Below, one piece after another: positions 36,447-44,119 of a DNA stretch of 64,000 nt. Within the stretch, counting starts at the first letter, position 1. Every line of letters starts with the position of its first letter. The notes below the pieces were generated by a model. That model had not been told where the DNA came from and searched no databases. It worked only from the letters and a program-made list of their open reading frames with translations. The stretch comes from Cellulomonas sp. P24 (GTDB lineage: Bacteria; Actinomycetota; Actinomycetes; Actinomycetales; Cellulomonadaceae): positions 186,001 through 250,000 of the forward strand of contig NZ_JAJDFX010000002.1 of NCBI RefSeq assembly GCF_024704385.1. Reading direction: 5' to 3'. A program made the translations under genes and the position numbers.

Positions 36447-37658
36447 TCACCACAGGTGTGCATGGGAGACCATCACCTCGATGTCGTCACCGGTGGCCAT
36501 GCGGGTCACGTGCTCGGGCACGATCGCCAGGGCGTTCGCTCGCGCCAACGCACCGACCAGGTGCGAGCCGGAGCCGCCGACGGGTGTCGCGACGCGCTCA
36601 CCGGCCTCTGTCGCGAGGTCGACCCGGACGAACTGGCGGCGGCCATCGGGTGAGGTCAGCGGCGCACCAAGCCGCGCGCGCACGGTCGGGCCGATGACGT
36701 CGCGGTGGCCGTGCAGCCGACGGAGCACCGGGGCGACGAACACGTGGAACGAGACGAACGCGCTCACCGGGTTGCCGGGCATTGTCAGGACCGGGACGCG
36801 CCGGTGACCGAGCACGCCGTGGCCTTGCGGCTTTCCGGGCTGCATGGCGACCCGCTCGAACGTGACGGTGCCGAGCGTGCTGAGCGCTTCCTTGACGACG
36901 TCGTACGCCCCGACGCTGATCCCGCCGGTCGTCAGGACCAGGTCGACGCCGTCGAGCTCGGAGAGCAGCAGGTGGAGCAGTGCGTCGGCATCGTCGGGGG
37001 CGGCGCTCAGCTGACGGAACGTGGCGCCGAGCTGACGGACGGCCGCCGCGAGCATGACCGAGTTCGAGTCGAAGATCTGCGCGGGTCCGAGCGTCGAGCC
37101 CGGGGCGACGAGCTCGGAACCCGTGGACAGGACCAGGACGTGCGCCCGGCGGTGCACCGTGACGTGGCTCGCACCGATCGACGCGATCAGGGCGATGGCC
37201 GCGGGGTCGATGATCGCGCCCTCACGAAGCACGACCGACCCCCGAGGCACGTCCTCCCCGTGCGTGCGGATGTTCGCCCACGGTGCGGGTTCGCGCGAGA
37301 TCGTGACCACGGCGACCCCGGCGTCCGTCCATTCGACGGGGACGACGGCGTCGGCGCCGGCCGGCAGCGGTGCGCCCGTCATCACACGGACCGCCGATCC
37401 GGGCACGACCGCCGGGGCGACCGTGCCGGCGCCGACGTCGCCGGTGACCGTCATGGTCACCGGGCTCGACTCGGTGGCTCCGGCCAGGTCGCTGCGGCGG
37501 ACGGCGTACCCGTCCATGGCCGAGTTGGTGAATACGGGCAGGTCGATCTCCGAGCGCAGGTCCTGGGCCAGGACTGCACCGAGGGCATCGATCAGCGGTG
37601 CCGTGACAGTCGGGAGGGGGACGTACGCCGTCCAGGACGTCGGCGAGATGCGCGTCAA
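36447..37658 (-). CDS. moeA: Molybdopterin molybdenumtransferase MoeA, N-terminus displaced by a frameshift
   Basis: As written the protein has 403 residues from ATG 37658 and starts with a non-family sequence ([16 protein letters not shown]). From there it is standard Moe[51 protein letters not shown] and [15 protein letters not shown]. In another frame from GTG 37668 the expected family start [17 protein letters not shown] is encoded. Removing one base from the run at 37616-37620 (GGGGG on the plus strand) joins it to [13 protein letters not shown] for a 406-residue protein. MoeA inserts molybdate into adenylated molybdopterin. Confidence 0.9.
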   Translation of the reverse strand: MTRISPTSWTAYVPLPTVTAPLIDALGAVLAQDLRSEIDLPVFTNSAMDGYAVRRSDLAGATESSPVTMTVTGDVGAGTVAPAVVPGSAVRVMTGAPLPAGADAVVPVEWTDAGVAVVTISREPAPWANIRTHGEDVPRGSVVLREGAIIDPAAIALIASIGASHVTVHRRAHVLVLSTGSELVAPGSTLGPAQIFDSNSVMLAAAVRQLGATFRQLSAAPDDADALLHLLLSELDGVDLVLTTGGISVGAYDVVKEALSTLGTVTFERVAMQPGKPQGHGVLGHRRVPVLTMPGNPVSAFVSFHVFVAPVLRRLHGHRDVIGPTVRARLGAPLTSPDGRRQFVRVDLATEAGERVATPVGGSGSHLVGALARANALAIVPEHVTRMATGDDIEVMVSHAHLW

Positions 37659-37705
37659 CAGTCTTCACGGGTGCGTCCTGACTCCTCGGGAGGTGCGGTG
37701 TCACG

Positions 37706-38356
37706 ATGGTCGCCATGGAACCCGATGTCGCTCGCGAGGTGCCGCCTGCGGCGGATGGCCCTGTGCTCCGCCAGTCCCCGGTTGTGGGGGTCGTGATCCC
37801 GGCCGGTGGCACGGCGCGGCGCCTGGGAGGTGTGCCCAAGCCTGCTCTGCGGGTCGGCGACCGCTCGATCGTCGCCCGCCTGGTCGCCGACCTGCGCGCG
37901 TTCCCGCTCGTGGTCGTCGGTCCGCGACCCGATGACGTCGTGAGCGACGGGATCGAGGTGACGTGGTGCACCGAGGACCCGCCCGGCGGTGGTCCGGCGG
38001 CTGCCCTCGCTGCGGGACTCGTGCACCTGACGCATGTCGATGTCGTCGTCGCGATCGCCGGTGACCAGCCGTTCGCCGCGAGCGCGGTCCCCCGGCTGAT
38101 CGAGGCGCTCGTCGCCGATCCGGGCGCCGACGTCGCGTGGGGGGTGGACGCGGAGGATCGGGACCAGCCGTTGCTCGCGGCGTACCGGGCAGACGTGCTC
38201 CGCTCGCGACTGTGCGGACCGGCTGGCGGGCGCTCGATGCGTCAGGTCACGTCGGGGCTCCGGGCGGTGCGCGTCACGTTGAGCACGGTCGAGGGGATCG
38301 ACGTCGACGACCCGGCGGACCTTGCCGCCGCGCGGGACGAGGCGCGCAGGGTCTGA
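37706..38356 (+). CDS. mobA: Molybdenum cofactor guanylyltransferase
   Basis: The 216-residue protein starts at ATG 37706 after GGGAGGTG. The nucleotidyltransferase motif VVIPAGGTARRLGGVPKPAL is a variant of the MobA LAGGxxRRMGxxK loop. GDQPFAA with its aspartate and EGIDVDDPADL near the end also fit. It attaches GMP to Mo-molybdopterin to give bis-MGD, needed by both nitrate reductases. It is divergent from moeA and close to the DUF6457 gene. Confidence 0.88.
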   Translation: MVAMEPDVAREVPPAADGPVLRQSPVVGVVIPAGGTARRLGGVPKPALRVGDRSIVARLVADLRAFPLVVVGPRPDDVVSDGIEVTWCTEDPPGGGPAAALAAGLVHLTHVDVVVAIAGDQPFAASAVPRLIEALVADPGADVAWGVDAEDRDQPLLAAYRADVLRSRLCGPAGGRSMRQVTSGLRAVRVTLSTVEGIDVDDPADLAAARDEARRV

Positions 38357-38367
38357 CGTCGGTGTGC

Positions 38368-38682
38368 TCACTGCTCGGTCGCCGTCTCCCACACCTGGAC
38401 GAGGTGCGTGACCTGGTCCAGGCGCATCTGGACCTCGACGTCGATCTGCGTGCCGCTGGCGTTCGCGGCACGCCCGGCCGCGAGCCCGACCAGGAACGCC
38501 GTCAACGGCGCTGATGGCCGGTTCACCCCGTGGGCGACGTCGCGCACCATGTCGAGCACGGACCGACTGAGCCTCGCGAGGTCGTCGCTTGCGATGTCGA
38601 GCTCGGCAGTCACGAGCGTCGCCCAGCGCACTGCGTCGTCCGCGGGGGCAGGGGTGGCCTCGCGCGCGTCGTTCTCGTTCAT
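38368..38682 (-). CDS. DUF6457 protein, molybdenum-cofactor neighbour
   Basis: This 104-residue protein is helical and acidic (WATLVTAELDIASDDLARLS, later VNRPSAPLTAFLVGLAAGRA). This small family commonly lies beside, or is fused to, mobA in actinobacteria. Its function is unknown, but a role linked to MGD synthesis is likely from context. It converges on mobA with 11 bp between the genes. Confidence 0.75.
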   Translation of the reverse strand: MNENDAREATPAPADDAVRWATLVTAELDIASDDLARLSRSVLDMVRDVAHGVNRPSAPLTAFLVGLAAGRAANASGTQIDVEVQMRLDQVTHLVQVWETATEQ

Positions 38683-38754
38683 GTCTCCAGCCTTCCGTCG
38701 TTCGGATCTGGGGTTCGGGGCGTGCGTCGCCCATCCTCGAGGTGGCGCGCGCTG

Positions 38755-39102
38755 CTAGGCCTTCACCTGAACCGGGAGTGCTGCGACCAGCGGGGTGTCG
38801 ACGGTGAGAGCTCCGAGCCGGGCGGCGCCGCCCGGTGAGCCGAGCGGTACCTCACGTCCGGGGAGGGTCTGGGTGAAGAAGGTCGCGTTGTCGTCCAGGT
38901 ACGGTGCCCAGTGGTCGGGTAGGTCGTCCTCGTAGTAGATCGCCTCCACCGGGCACACCGGCTCGCACGCCCCGCAGTCGACGCATTCGTCGGGGTGGAT
39001 GTAGAGCGTGCGTTCGCCTTCGTAGATGCAGTCCACGGGGCACTCCTGGACACACGCGCGGTCCTTGACGTCGACGCACGGCTGGGCGATCACGTAGGTC
39101 AT
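38755..39102 (-). CDS. fdxA: 7Fe ferredoxin
   Basis: The 115-residue protein starts MTYVIAQPCVDVKDRACVQE. It has the seven-iron pattern: C-x7-C-x3-CP for the [3Fe-4S]/[4Fe-4S] pair and CVDCGACEPVCPVEAI for the second cluster. Typical FdxA features such as CIYEGERTLYIHPDEC are present. It is a soluble electron carrier, possibly supplying nitrate or nitrite reductases or the regulator genes nearby. A tail of about 35 residues after the core is variable. Confidence 0.93.
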   Translation of the reverse strand: MTYVIAQPCVDVKDRACVQECPVDCIYEGERTLYIHPDECVDCGACEPVCPVEAIYYEDDLPDHWAPYLDDNATFFTQTLPGREVPLGSPGGAARLGALTVDTPLVAALPVQVKA

Positions 39103-39134
39103 GGCGGTGCTTCCTCAGGCTTGTCGGGTGGCGT

Positions 39135-39833
39135 TCATGCTGCGACGACCGGTCGCAGGCGGGCGAGACACACGTCTGGTGTCACGAACGGGTTCAGGCT
39201 CTCGATCTCCAGGTGCCCCTCCAGGTTGGCGGCGGCGCCTTGCAGGATCCCGAGGTGGATCGCGCACACCACCTCGGGGTGGCGACGTGCGACCTCGCGG
39301 TAGGGGCAGTGCCGCAGGTGCAGACTCGTCCCGTCCGGGTCGGTGCGTTCGTGCGGCTCGAAGCCCATCGCGTCGAGCATCCGCACCAGCGGAGCGATCG
39401 CGGTCTCGGCGTCGCGTGGTTCGGGAGGTGCGGGCCGATGGACGAGGTGCCGCCCCCAGGTGCGGCCTGTCTCGAGCGGGGACGACGCTGGAACGCCTGC
39501 CGTCGCGACGAGGCCGGCCAGCATCTCGGCCAGGAGTCCGTAGCCGAGTGGACCCGAGAGGTCGGTGCGCGTCGCGTAGAGGATCCGCCTGCGACCGGGT
39601 GTCGAGCGCTCTTCGGTGGTGCGGTCGACGAGCCCGTCGGCGGCGAGCGCGTCGAGGTGGAACCGTGCCGTGCTGAGCGGCAACCCCGTCCGACGGGCGA
39701 CCTCGGCTGCGGGAAGCGGCTGGGCGGCTCCGTGCAGGCAGTCCAGCGTCTCTCGGCGGCGTCCGGCCACGTGCGGGGGCGGCGCATCGAGCAGACTCAC
39801 CTCGTTCACTCCGCCATTGTCCGTCGCGCTCAT
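39135..39833 (-). CDS. HTH regulator, paralogue of the one at 21159, with the same Cys pattern
   Basis: From ATG 39833 the protein has 232 residues; GTG 39809 is an alternative start. The winged helix is PLPAAEVARRTGLPLSTARF. The C-terminus has HCPYREVARRHPEVVCAIHL and TPDVCLARL, again C-x13-C-x31-C as in the first regulator. An Fe-S or redox sensor is inferred. A palindromic site ends two bases before the ATG. It lies downstream of a DUF488 gene on the same strand and upstream of the ferredoxin gene, suggesting co-regulation. Confidence 0.8.
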   Translation of the reverse strand: MSATDNGGVNEVSLLDAPPPHVAGRRRETLDCLHGAAQPLPAAEVARRTGLPLSTARFHLDALAADGLVDRTTEERSTPGRRRILYATRTDLSGPLGYGLLAEMLAGLVATAGVPASSPLETGRTWGRHLVHRPAPPEPRDAETAIAPLVRMLDAMGFEPHERTDPDGTSLHLRHCPYREVARRHPEVVCAIHLGILQGAAANLEGHLEIESLNPFVTPDVCLARLRPVVAA

Positions 39834-39834
39834 C

Positions 39835-39860
39835 GTTGAAACAAGTCTTGTTGTATCAAT
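39835..39860 (-). promoter_or_regulatory. Palindromic site before the second HTH regulator (variant regulon box)
   Basis: TTGAnACAA and TTGTnTCAA form a near-perfect inverted repeat. Compared with boxes 1-4 it keeps GTT at the edge and AC and TCTT in the middle but lacks TACnAC. It overlaps the stop of the DUF488 gene and ends beside the regulator start, so autoregulation is plausible. Confidence 0.5.
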
Positions 39861-40236
39861 TGGTCGCACCGTCCGATGCGCCTCTCCTGGCGAGGATGTG
39901 CGCGCGTAGCGCCACGGCGCTGTTGTGGTCGCGGTCCTGGGCGCTGTACAGGAGGGTGACGTCACCGGCGGCGGTCAGAAGGAGCTGCCACGCCTGCGGG
40001 TTCGCGTCGAGCTCGGCGGCGTACCGGCGGCGGAACTCGGGCCATTTCACCCGGTCGTGGGCGAACCATCGGCGCAGCTCCGTGGAGGGCGCCGCGTCCT
40101 TGAGCCACCCGTCCATGGCGATCTGGTCGCGCCGAAGCCCGCGCGGCCACAGCCGCTCGACCAGGTAGACCTGACCCGGGGCCGCAGGAGCCCCGTCGTA
40201 GACCCGGTGCACGCGTACAGCAGGCTCGGCGGTCAC
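39856..40236 (-). CDS. DUF488 family protein
   Basis: The 126-residue protein is best started at GTG 40236, behind GAGGGAGGGGCGAG; the frame is open to 40266. The core matches DUF488 (VYLVERLWPRGLRRDQIAMD, then WLKDAAPSTELRRWFAHD and LLYSAQDRDHNSAVALR). Its biochemical role is not established. It stands directly upstream of the second HTH regulator on the same strand. Confidence 0.85.
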   Translation of the reverse strand: MTAEPAVRVHRVYDGAPAAPGQVYLVERLWPRGLRRDQIAMDGWLKDAAPSTELRRWFAHDRVKWPEFRRRYAAELDANPQAWQLLLTAAGDVTLLYSAQDRDHNSAVALRAHILARRGASDGATN

Positions 40237-40289
40237 CTCGCCCCTCCCTCTGTCGTCGAGCCTCACGGCCTCACCTCTTCAGCTCGCCG

Positions 40290-41414
40290 TCAGCGCGCGG
40301 CGGGCGCCGCTGTGCTGAAGAGCTGCGCCATGGCCGTGCTGAAGAGGTCGATCCCCTTCATCTCACTGGTCTCGCGCGCCCCGAGAACCTCGCGCGCGCC
40401 GTCGGGACGAAGCACCTGCGACGCTCCTGCGTCGGGGCCGAGCGGGAGCACGACGAGCTCGGCAGCCGGTTCGTGGGTGGCGCTGGGCTCCCTGCCGTCG
40501 ATCAGGGCCCGGATGTTGGCCGCCGCGACGTGCGCATGGGCGATCGCCGCCGATGCTCGCTTGGTCTCCGGGATGTCCGTGATGTCACCGATCGCAAAGA
40601 CCGTCGGGAAGCCGGGGATGCTGAGCGTGGGAGCGACAGCGATGTGACCGTCGGCCCGGCGCGCACCGGCGAGGTCGCCGACGAGGAAGTCGGTGACGGG
40701 GGTGTTCCCGTAGCACCGGAACCACACGTCCGCGTCGATCCTGCGGCCCGCTCGCGTGTGCACCGTGAACGGCGCGAGAACACCGACGTCGACCGGAGGG
40801 AGGTAGCCCAATGGCGAACCCAGCTCGAAGGCCACGCCCCGGTCGTCGAGCTGGGAGCGGATCGCGCTGCACAGCTCAGGGAGGTAGTCGCCCGTGGTGA
40901 GGACGTCCCGGGCTCGATCCACGATGGTCAGCTTGAGCGCAGGGAATGCGGCGGACAGCTCCCCGGCCAGCTCGAGGCCGACCGGTCCGGCACCGACGAT
41001 CATGACGGCCCGGGCCTCCCGTAGCGCCTCGCGAAGGCGTGCCAGACGCGCCTTGGCCACCAGCACGTCGGATTCGATGAACTTCGCCGGGAAGGGGTAG
41101 GCGGTCCCGGTGGCGAGCACCAGGTAGTCGGCGTCGACGACTCGGCCGGCTGACACGCGGACCTGCGTCGACGTGACGGCCTGTGCGTACTCGTGCACGA
41201 CCCGACCGCGCGTCAGCAGGCGGTTGTACGGGAAGAAGACCCGGTCCTCCCAGGACGCGTCGACGGCTGCCCGCAGCGCACCGGTTGCATGAACGAAGCT
41301 GTCCTTGGGTTCGATCAGTGTCACGTCGGCCACCGCGTCGAGCGAGGTGGCGATCGTGGCGCCTGCGTAGCCGCCCCCGACGATGACGACGCGCGGATCA
41401 CCCATGACATCCAC
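40290..41414 (-). CDS. FAD-dependent NAD(P)H oxidoreductase, AIF/FSP1-like
   Basis: The 374-residue protein starts at ATG 41414 (MGDP at 41405 is possible). RVVIVGGGYAGATIATSLD is the FAD-binding fold, VMIVGAGPVGLELAGELS the NAD fold, and VFAIGDITDIPETKRA the second flavin motif. It resembles the AIFM2/FSP1 and small NDH-2-like group that reduces quinones or other acceptors, and lacks extra Fe-S domains. Regulon box 3 lies about 106 bp upstream, linking it to the HTH regulators and nitrate metabolism. Confidence 0.85.
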   Translation of the reverse strand: MDVMGDPRVVIVGGGYAGATIATSLDAVADVTLIEPKDSFVHATGALRAAVDASWEDRVFFPYNRLLTRGRVVHEYAQAVTSTQVRVSAGRVVDADYLVLATGTAYPFPAKFIESDVLVAKARLARLREALREARAVMIVGAGPVGLELAGELSAAFPALKLTIVDRARDVLTTGDYLPELCSAIRSQLDDRGVAFELGSPLGYLPPVDVGVLAPFTVHTRAGRRIDADVWFRCYGNTPVTDFLVGDLAGARRADGHIAVAPTLSIPGFPTVFAIGDITDIPETKRASAAIAHAHVAAANIRALIDGREPSATHEPAAELVVLPLGPDAGASQVLRPDGAREVLGARETSEMKGIDLFSTAMAQLFSTAAPAAR

Positions 41415-41519
41415 CCTTCACCGATCTCGCGAGCAGCTGCGGGTCGAGCCGCCGAGGTGCCCGTGTCCGCAAGCGCGGCCGTCGGGTCGACCGACGCCCG
41501 AGCAGCGTCTCGTCTCGAC

Positions 41520-41545
41520 GTTACTACAACACTTTCCGTAAATAC
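41520..41545 (+). promoter_or_regulatory. Regulon box 3 upstream of the FAD oxidoreductase
   Basis: The site reads GTTACTACAAC then ACTTTCCGTAAATAC. It matches box 4 closely (TAC, AC, CTTTCCGTAAA) and has the same 26-bp length with GT and AC ends. Confidence 0.65.
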
Positions 41546-41750
41546 TGCTGCGGGCGCATCAGTGCATGTGGCACGCGCCACGTTCCCGAGTCAGATCGAT
41601 GCCGCGCACGTTCCGCCTCACGCCGTCGCCGGAGCGCGAGTGACGCCATGGCCGCACGCCCCGGCCGAGGTGCCCTGACGCCGACCATCCAGGACCGCCG
41701 CGGGGGCACGAGATGTGCCCGACGTGGCGAGATCGACGAGCGGTGGGCGA

Positions 41751-42959
41751 TCAGTACCGTGGAAGTTCGGGGGCGACGCGGTCGACCCACGCCAGGATCC
41801 CGCCATCGAGGTGGCTGACGTTGGTGTAGCCGGTGGCGAGGAGCGCCCGCGCCGCCTGCTCCGAGCGAGCTCCGCTGCGGCAGTAGAGCACGACAGGCAG
41901 TTCGGTCGGGATGTCCCCGAGCGCGCTCCCGTCCAGGATCGCGCCGAGAGGAACCCCGTGCGCTCCGGGGATCGTGACGATCGACCGCTCAGCGGGCTGG
42001 CGCACATCGACGAGAGCGAAGTCCTCGAGACCACTCGCTCGCCGCTCCAGGCGTTCGTGGAGCTCGTGCGGGGTGCACGTCTCGACGCGCCAGCCGGCAG
42101 AACGGGCGTCGCCGGTCTCGCACGAGTCGTCGATGTCGACCTCGGCGGGTGCGGGCGTCGGGCGCGAGTCGTGTGCGACCAACGGAATCGCGGTCCAGCG
42201 TCCATCGAGGCCGTCCAGGACGAGGACCTGCCCGAGGAGCACGCGCCCTGCCCCCGTGATGAGCTTGACGGCCTCTGCCGCCATCACCGAGCCGACCTGT
42301 CCGCACAAGGCTCCGAGCACTCCGCCTTCGGCGCACGAGGGCACGCTTCCGGCGGGCGGGGGTGCGGGAAAAAGGTCGCGCAGCTGCACGGCGCGGGCGC
42401 CGCTGCCCTGCGGCGGGCGCCCCCAGAAGACCGCGACCTGGGCATCGAACTGGAACATGGATCCCCAGACGAGAGGCACGCCAAGACGAACGCAGGCGTC
42501 GTTGACCAGGTAGCGCGTCGGGAAGTTGTCGGTGCCGTCGATCACCAGGTCGTATCCGGCGAGCACGTCGTCGACGTTCGCCGCCGTCAGCCGCACAGGG
42601 TGCAGCGTGACGTCGACGCTCGGGTCGAGCCGGTGGACGGCGTCACGGGCGCTGTCGACCTTGAGCCGGTCGACGTCGTCCGTGCCGTGGATCACCTGGC
42701 GCTGCAGGTTCGACAGGTCCACCTGGTCGTCGTCGACGATCCCGAGGTGTCCGACTCCCGCGGCGGCAAGGTAGAGCAGCACCGGCGAGCCGAGACCGCC
42801 GGCGCCCACCACGCACACCCTGGCGTTCCGAAGACGGCGTTGACCCGTCTCACCGATCTGTGGCAGGAGCAGGTGACGGGAGTAGCGGTGGATCTCGTCG
42901 CGCGTCAGCGGAGGGCCGATCTCGACCAACGGTGCCAGGGAGGTCGTCGTCAGGACCAT
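41751..42959 (-). CDS. ThiF/MoeB-type adenylyltransferase with rhodanese domain (MoeZ-like)
   Basis: The 402-residue protein has an E1-like domain: VCVVGAGGLGSPVLLYLAAA for ATP binding, DLSNLQRQVIHG, and DGTDNFPTRYLVND. The catalytic cysteine region is SCAEGGVLGALCG. From about residue 300 there is a rhodanese domain with the active cysteine in VVLYCRSGARSE. MoeZ-type proteins activate MoaD and related carriers and load sulfur for molybdopterin. This fits the moa/moe genes nearby. Confidence 0.9.
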   Translation of the reverse strand: MVLTTTSLAPLVEIGPPLTRDEIHRYSRHLLLPQIGETGQRRLRNARVCVVGAGGLGSPVLLYLAAAGVGHLGIVDDDQVDLSNLQRQVIHGTDDVDRLKVDSARDAVHRLDPSVDVTLHPVRLTAANVDDVLAGYDLVIDGTDNFPTRYLVNDACVRLGVPLVWGSMFQFDAQVAVFWGRPPQGSGARAVQLRDLFPAPPPAGSVPSCAEGGVLGALCGQVGSVMAAEAVKLITGAGRVLLGQVLVLDGLDGRWTAIPLVAHDSRPTPAPAEVDIDDSCETGDARSAGWRVETCTPHELHERLERRASGLEDFALVDVRQPAERSIVTIPGAHGVPLGAILDGSALGDIPTELPVVLYCRSGARSEQAARALLATGYTNVSHLDGGILAWVDRVAPELPRY

Positions 42960-43136
42960 CGCGCCATGCTATCCGGGGAGCCGGTGTCCACCGGATCCGA
43001 CCGGGGGCCCGGGACGTATCGCACCGCACGCGCACGTCGAGCCGCGCCGTGCCTGCAGATCAGGCCACCGAGCAGCGGCGAGCCGCCCGTCCGAGGCCTT
43101 GGCACGAGGCACGTGATCGCGCTCGGCTCAGTGCGG

Positions 43137-43463
43137 TCAGACCGCGAGGACGGTACGTGTCAACCGGACGTGGCACTCACTGGGCTCCTCGGCGAGGTAC
43201 TGGATCGCGAGCGCGCCGTTCGCGTCAGCATCCAGCTCCGCGAGCAGCGGCATCGGTCGGTGCGGTGCGACGAGCACGAGGCTGCCGCCCACAGGGATCG
43301 CGGAGAACGCGCCTCGGACAGCAGCGTGACGGACGGCGTGCGGGATCGTCCGCACATCGAGGACGATGTCGCTGTCGTCGTGCTCACAACCGCACACGTG
43401 CCCATCGGCCGCACCCGCAGTGGCCGTCGCGCTCTGCTCGGTCTCGATCTTCTCGCCGTTCAT
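43137..43463 (-). CDS. DUF2249 protein, stand-alone
   Basis: The 108-residue protein starts at ATG 43463 behind GGGAG. A short N-terminal part has HVCGCEHD, a possible metal-binding Cys/His patch. The DUF2249 domain follows (LDVRTIPHAVRHAAVRGAF, SLVLVAPHRPMPLLAEL, CHVRLTR). It is the third DUF2249 domain in the window, and regulon box 4 is placed 49 bp before its start. Confidence 0.82.
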   Translation of the reverse strand: MNGEKIETEQSATATAGAADGHVCGCEHDDSDIVLDVRTIPHAVRHAAVRGAFSAIPVGGSLVLVAPHRPMPLLAELDADANGALAIQYLAEEPSECHVRLTRTVLAV

Positions 43464-43511
43464 CTGGCACTCCCCAAGTCTCGTTGCACCGCGTCGCGGG
43501 TACTCCTCGGA

Positions 43512-43537
43512 GTATCTACGACTCTTTCCGTAAAAAC
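43512..43537 (+). promoter_or_regulatory. Regulon box 4 upstream of the DUF2249 gene
   Basis: The site reads GTATCTACGAC then TCTTTCCGTAAAAAC. With boxes 1-3 it supports a shared GTnnnTACnAC left half, and with boxes 2 and 3 the CTTTCsGT right half. Confidence 0.65.
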
Positions 43538-44119
43538 AAATGATGAGGGCCGGCGGTGGACCGAGAGTCCCGCGAGGGATGCGATGCACGCACCCTCGCC
43601 GCGGGGTCGTGCGGCTCAGCTGACGGGGCTCCGGAAGTCGCGTCAGACGGTCTCGAGCCGGGAACCTCGAAGGTCGCCTACGACGCGGGTGAGCGCGACG
43701 AGTGTTTCGCGGCTGGCGACGTCCGCACACGTGATCGAGCTGACCGACAGCCGTTCCCACCACTCTCGGCATGCTCACCGCGAAGGAGCAGAAGCCGCGC
43801 ACCACGCTGCAACCACCGCCCTCCAGAAGGAAGCTGCAGTCGCAGCCAGGACAAGAACGGCACCCAGCACGTGACGCTTCACTCGGTTAGCTGAGCTGCC
43901 ATCGGGTCGGCCCGCGAGCAGGGCTCGAAGATCGACGTGGGACCGGTCGGTCTTCGACACGGTTCGGCGCCGGAGGCGCCTGGGCCGGTCGAAGCGCTGC
44001 CCGTTGCTCACGGCGGAGTGCTCAGCCAGGACCAGCGGGGGTGCCGCCGGGCAGGTTGCTCGTTGTGGTCGACGACCCGTTGGTGGATCCGTGCCCGCGT
44101 CGGGGTGCTGGGCACGACG
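43538..44119. other. Stretch without a confirmed gene
   Basis: No gene of a known family is seen. On the minus strand 43775-44011 could encode 78 residues from a GTG with one membrane segment (HVLGAVLVLAATAASFWRA), but no ribosome binding site or family supports it. Confidence 0.4.

Noticed and set aside
43775-44011. Possible 78-residue small membrane protein on the minus strand
   Set aside because: It has only a GTG start, no ribosome binding site and no recognised family. One hydrophobic stretch is not enough.
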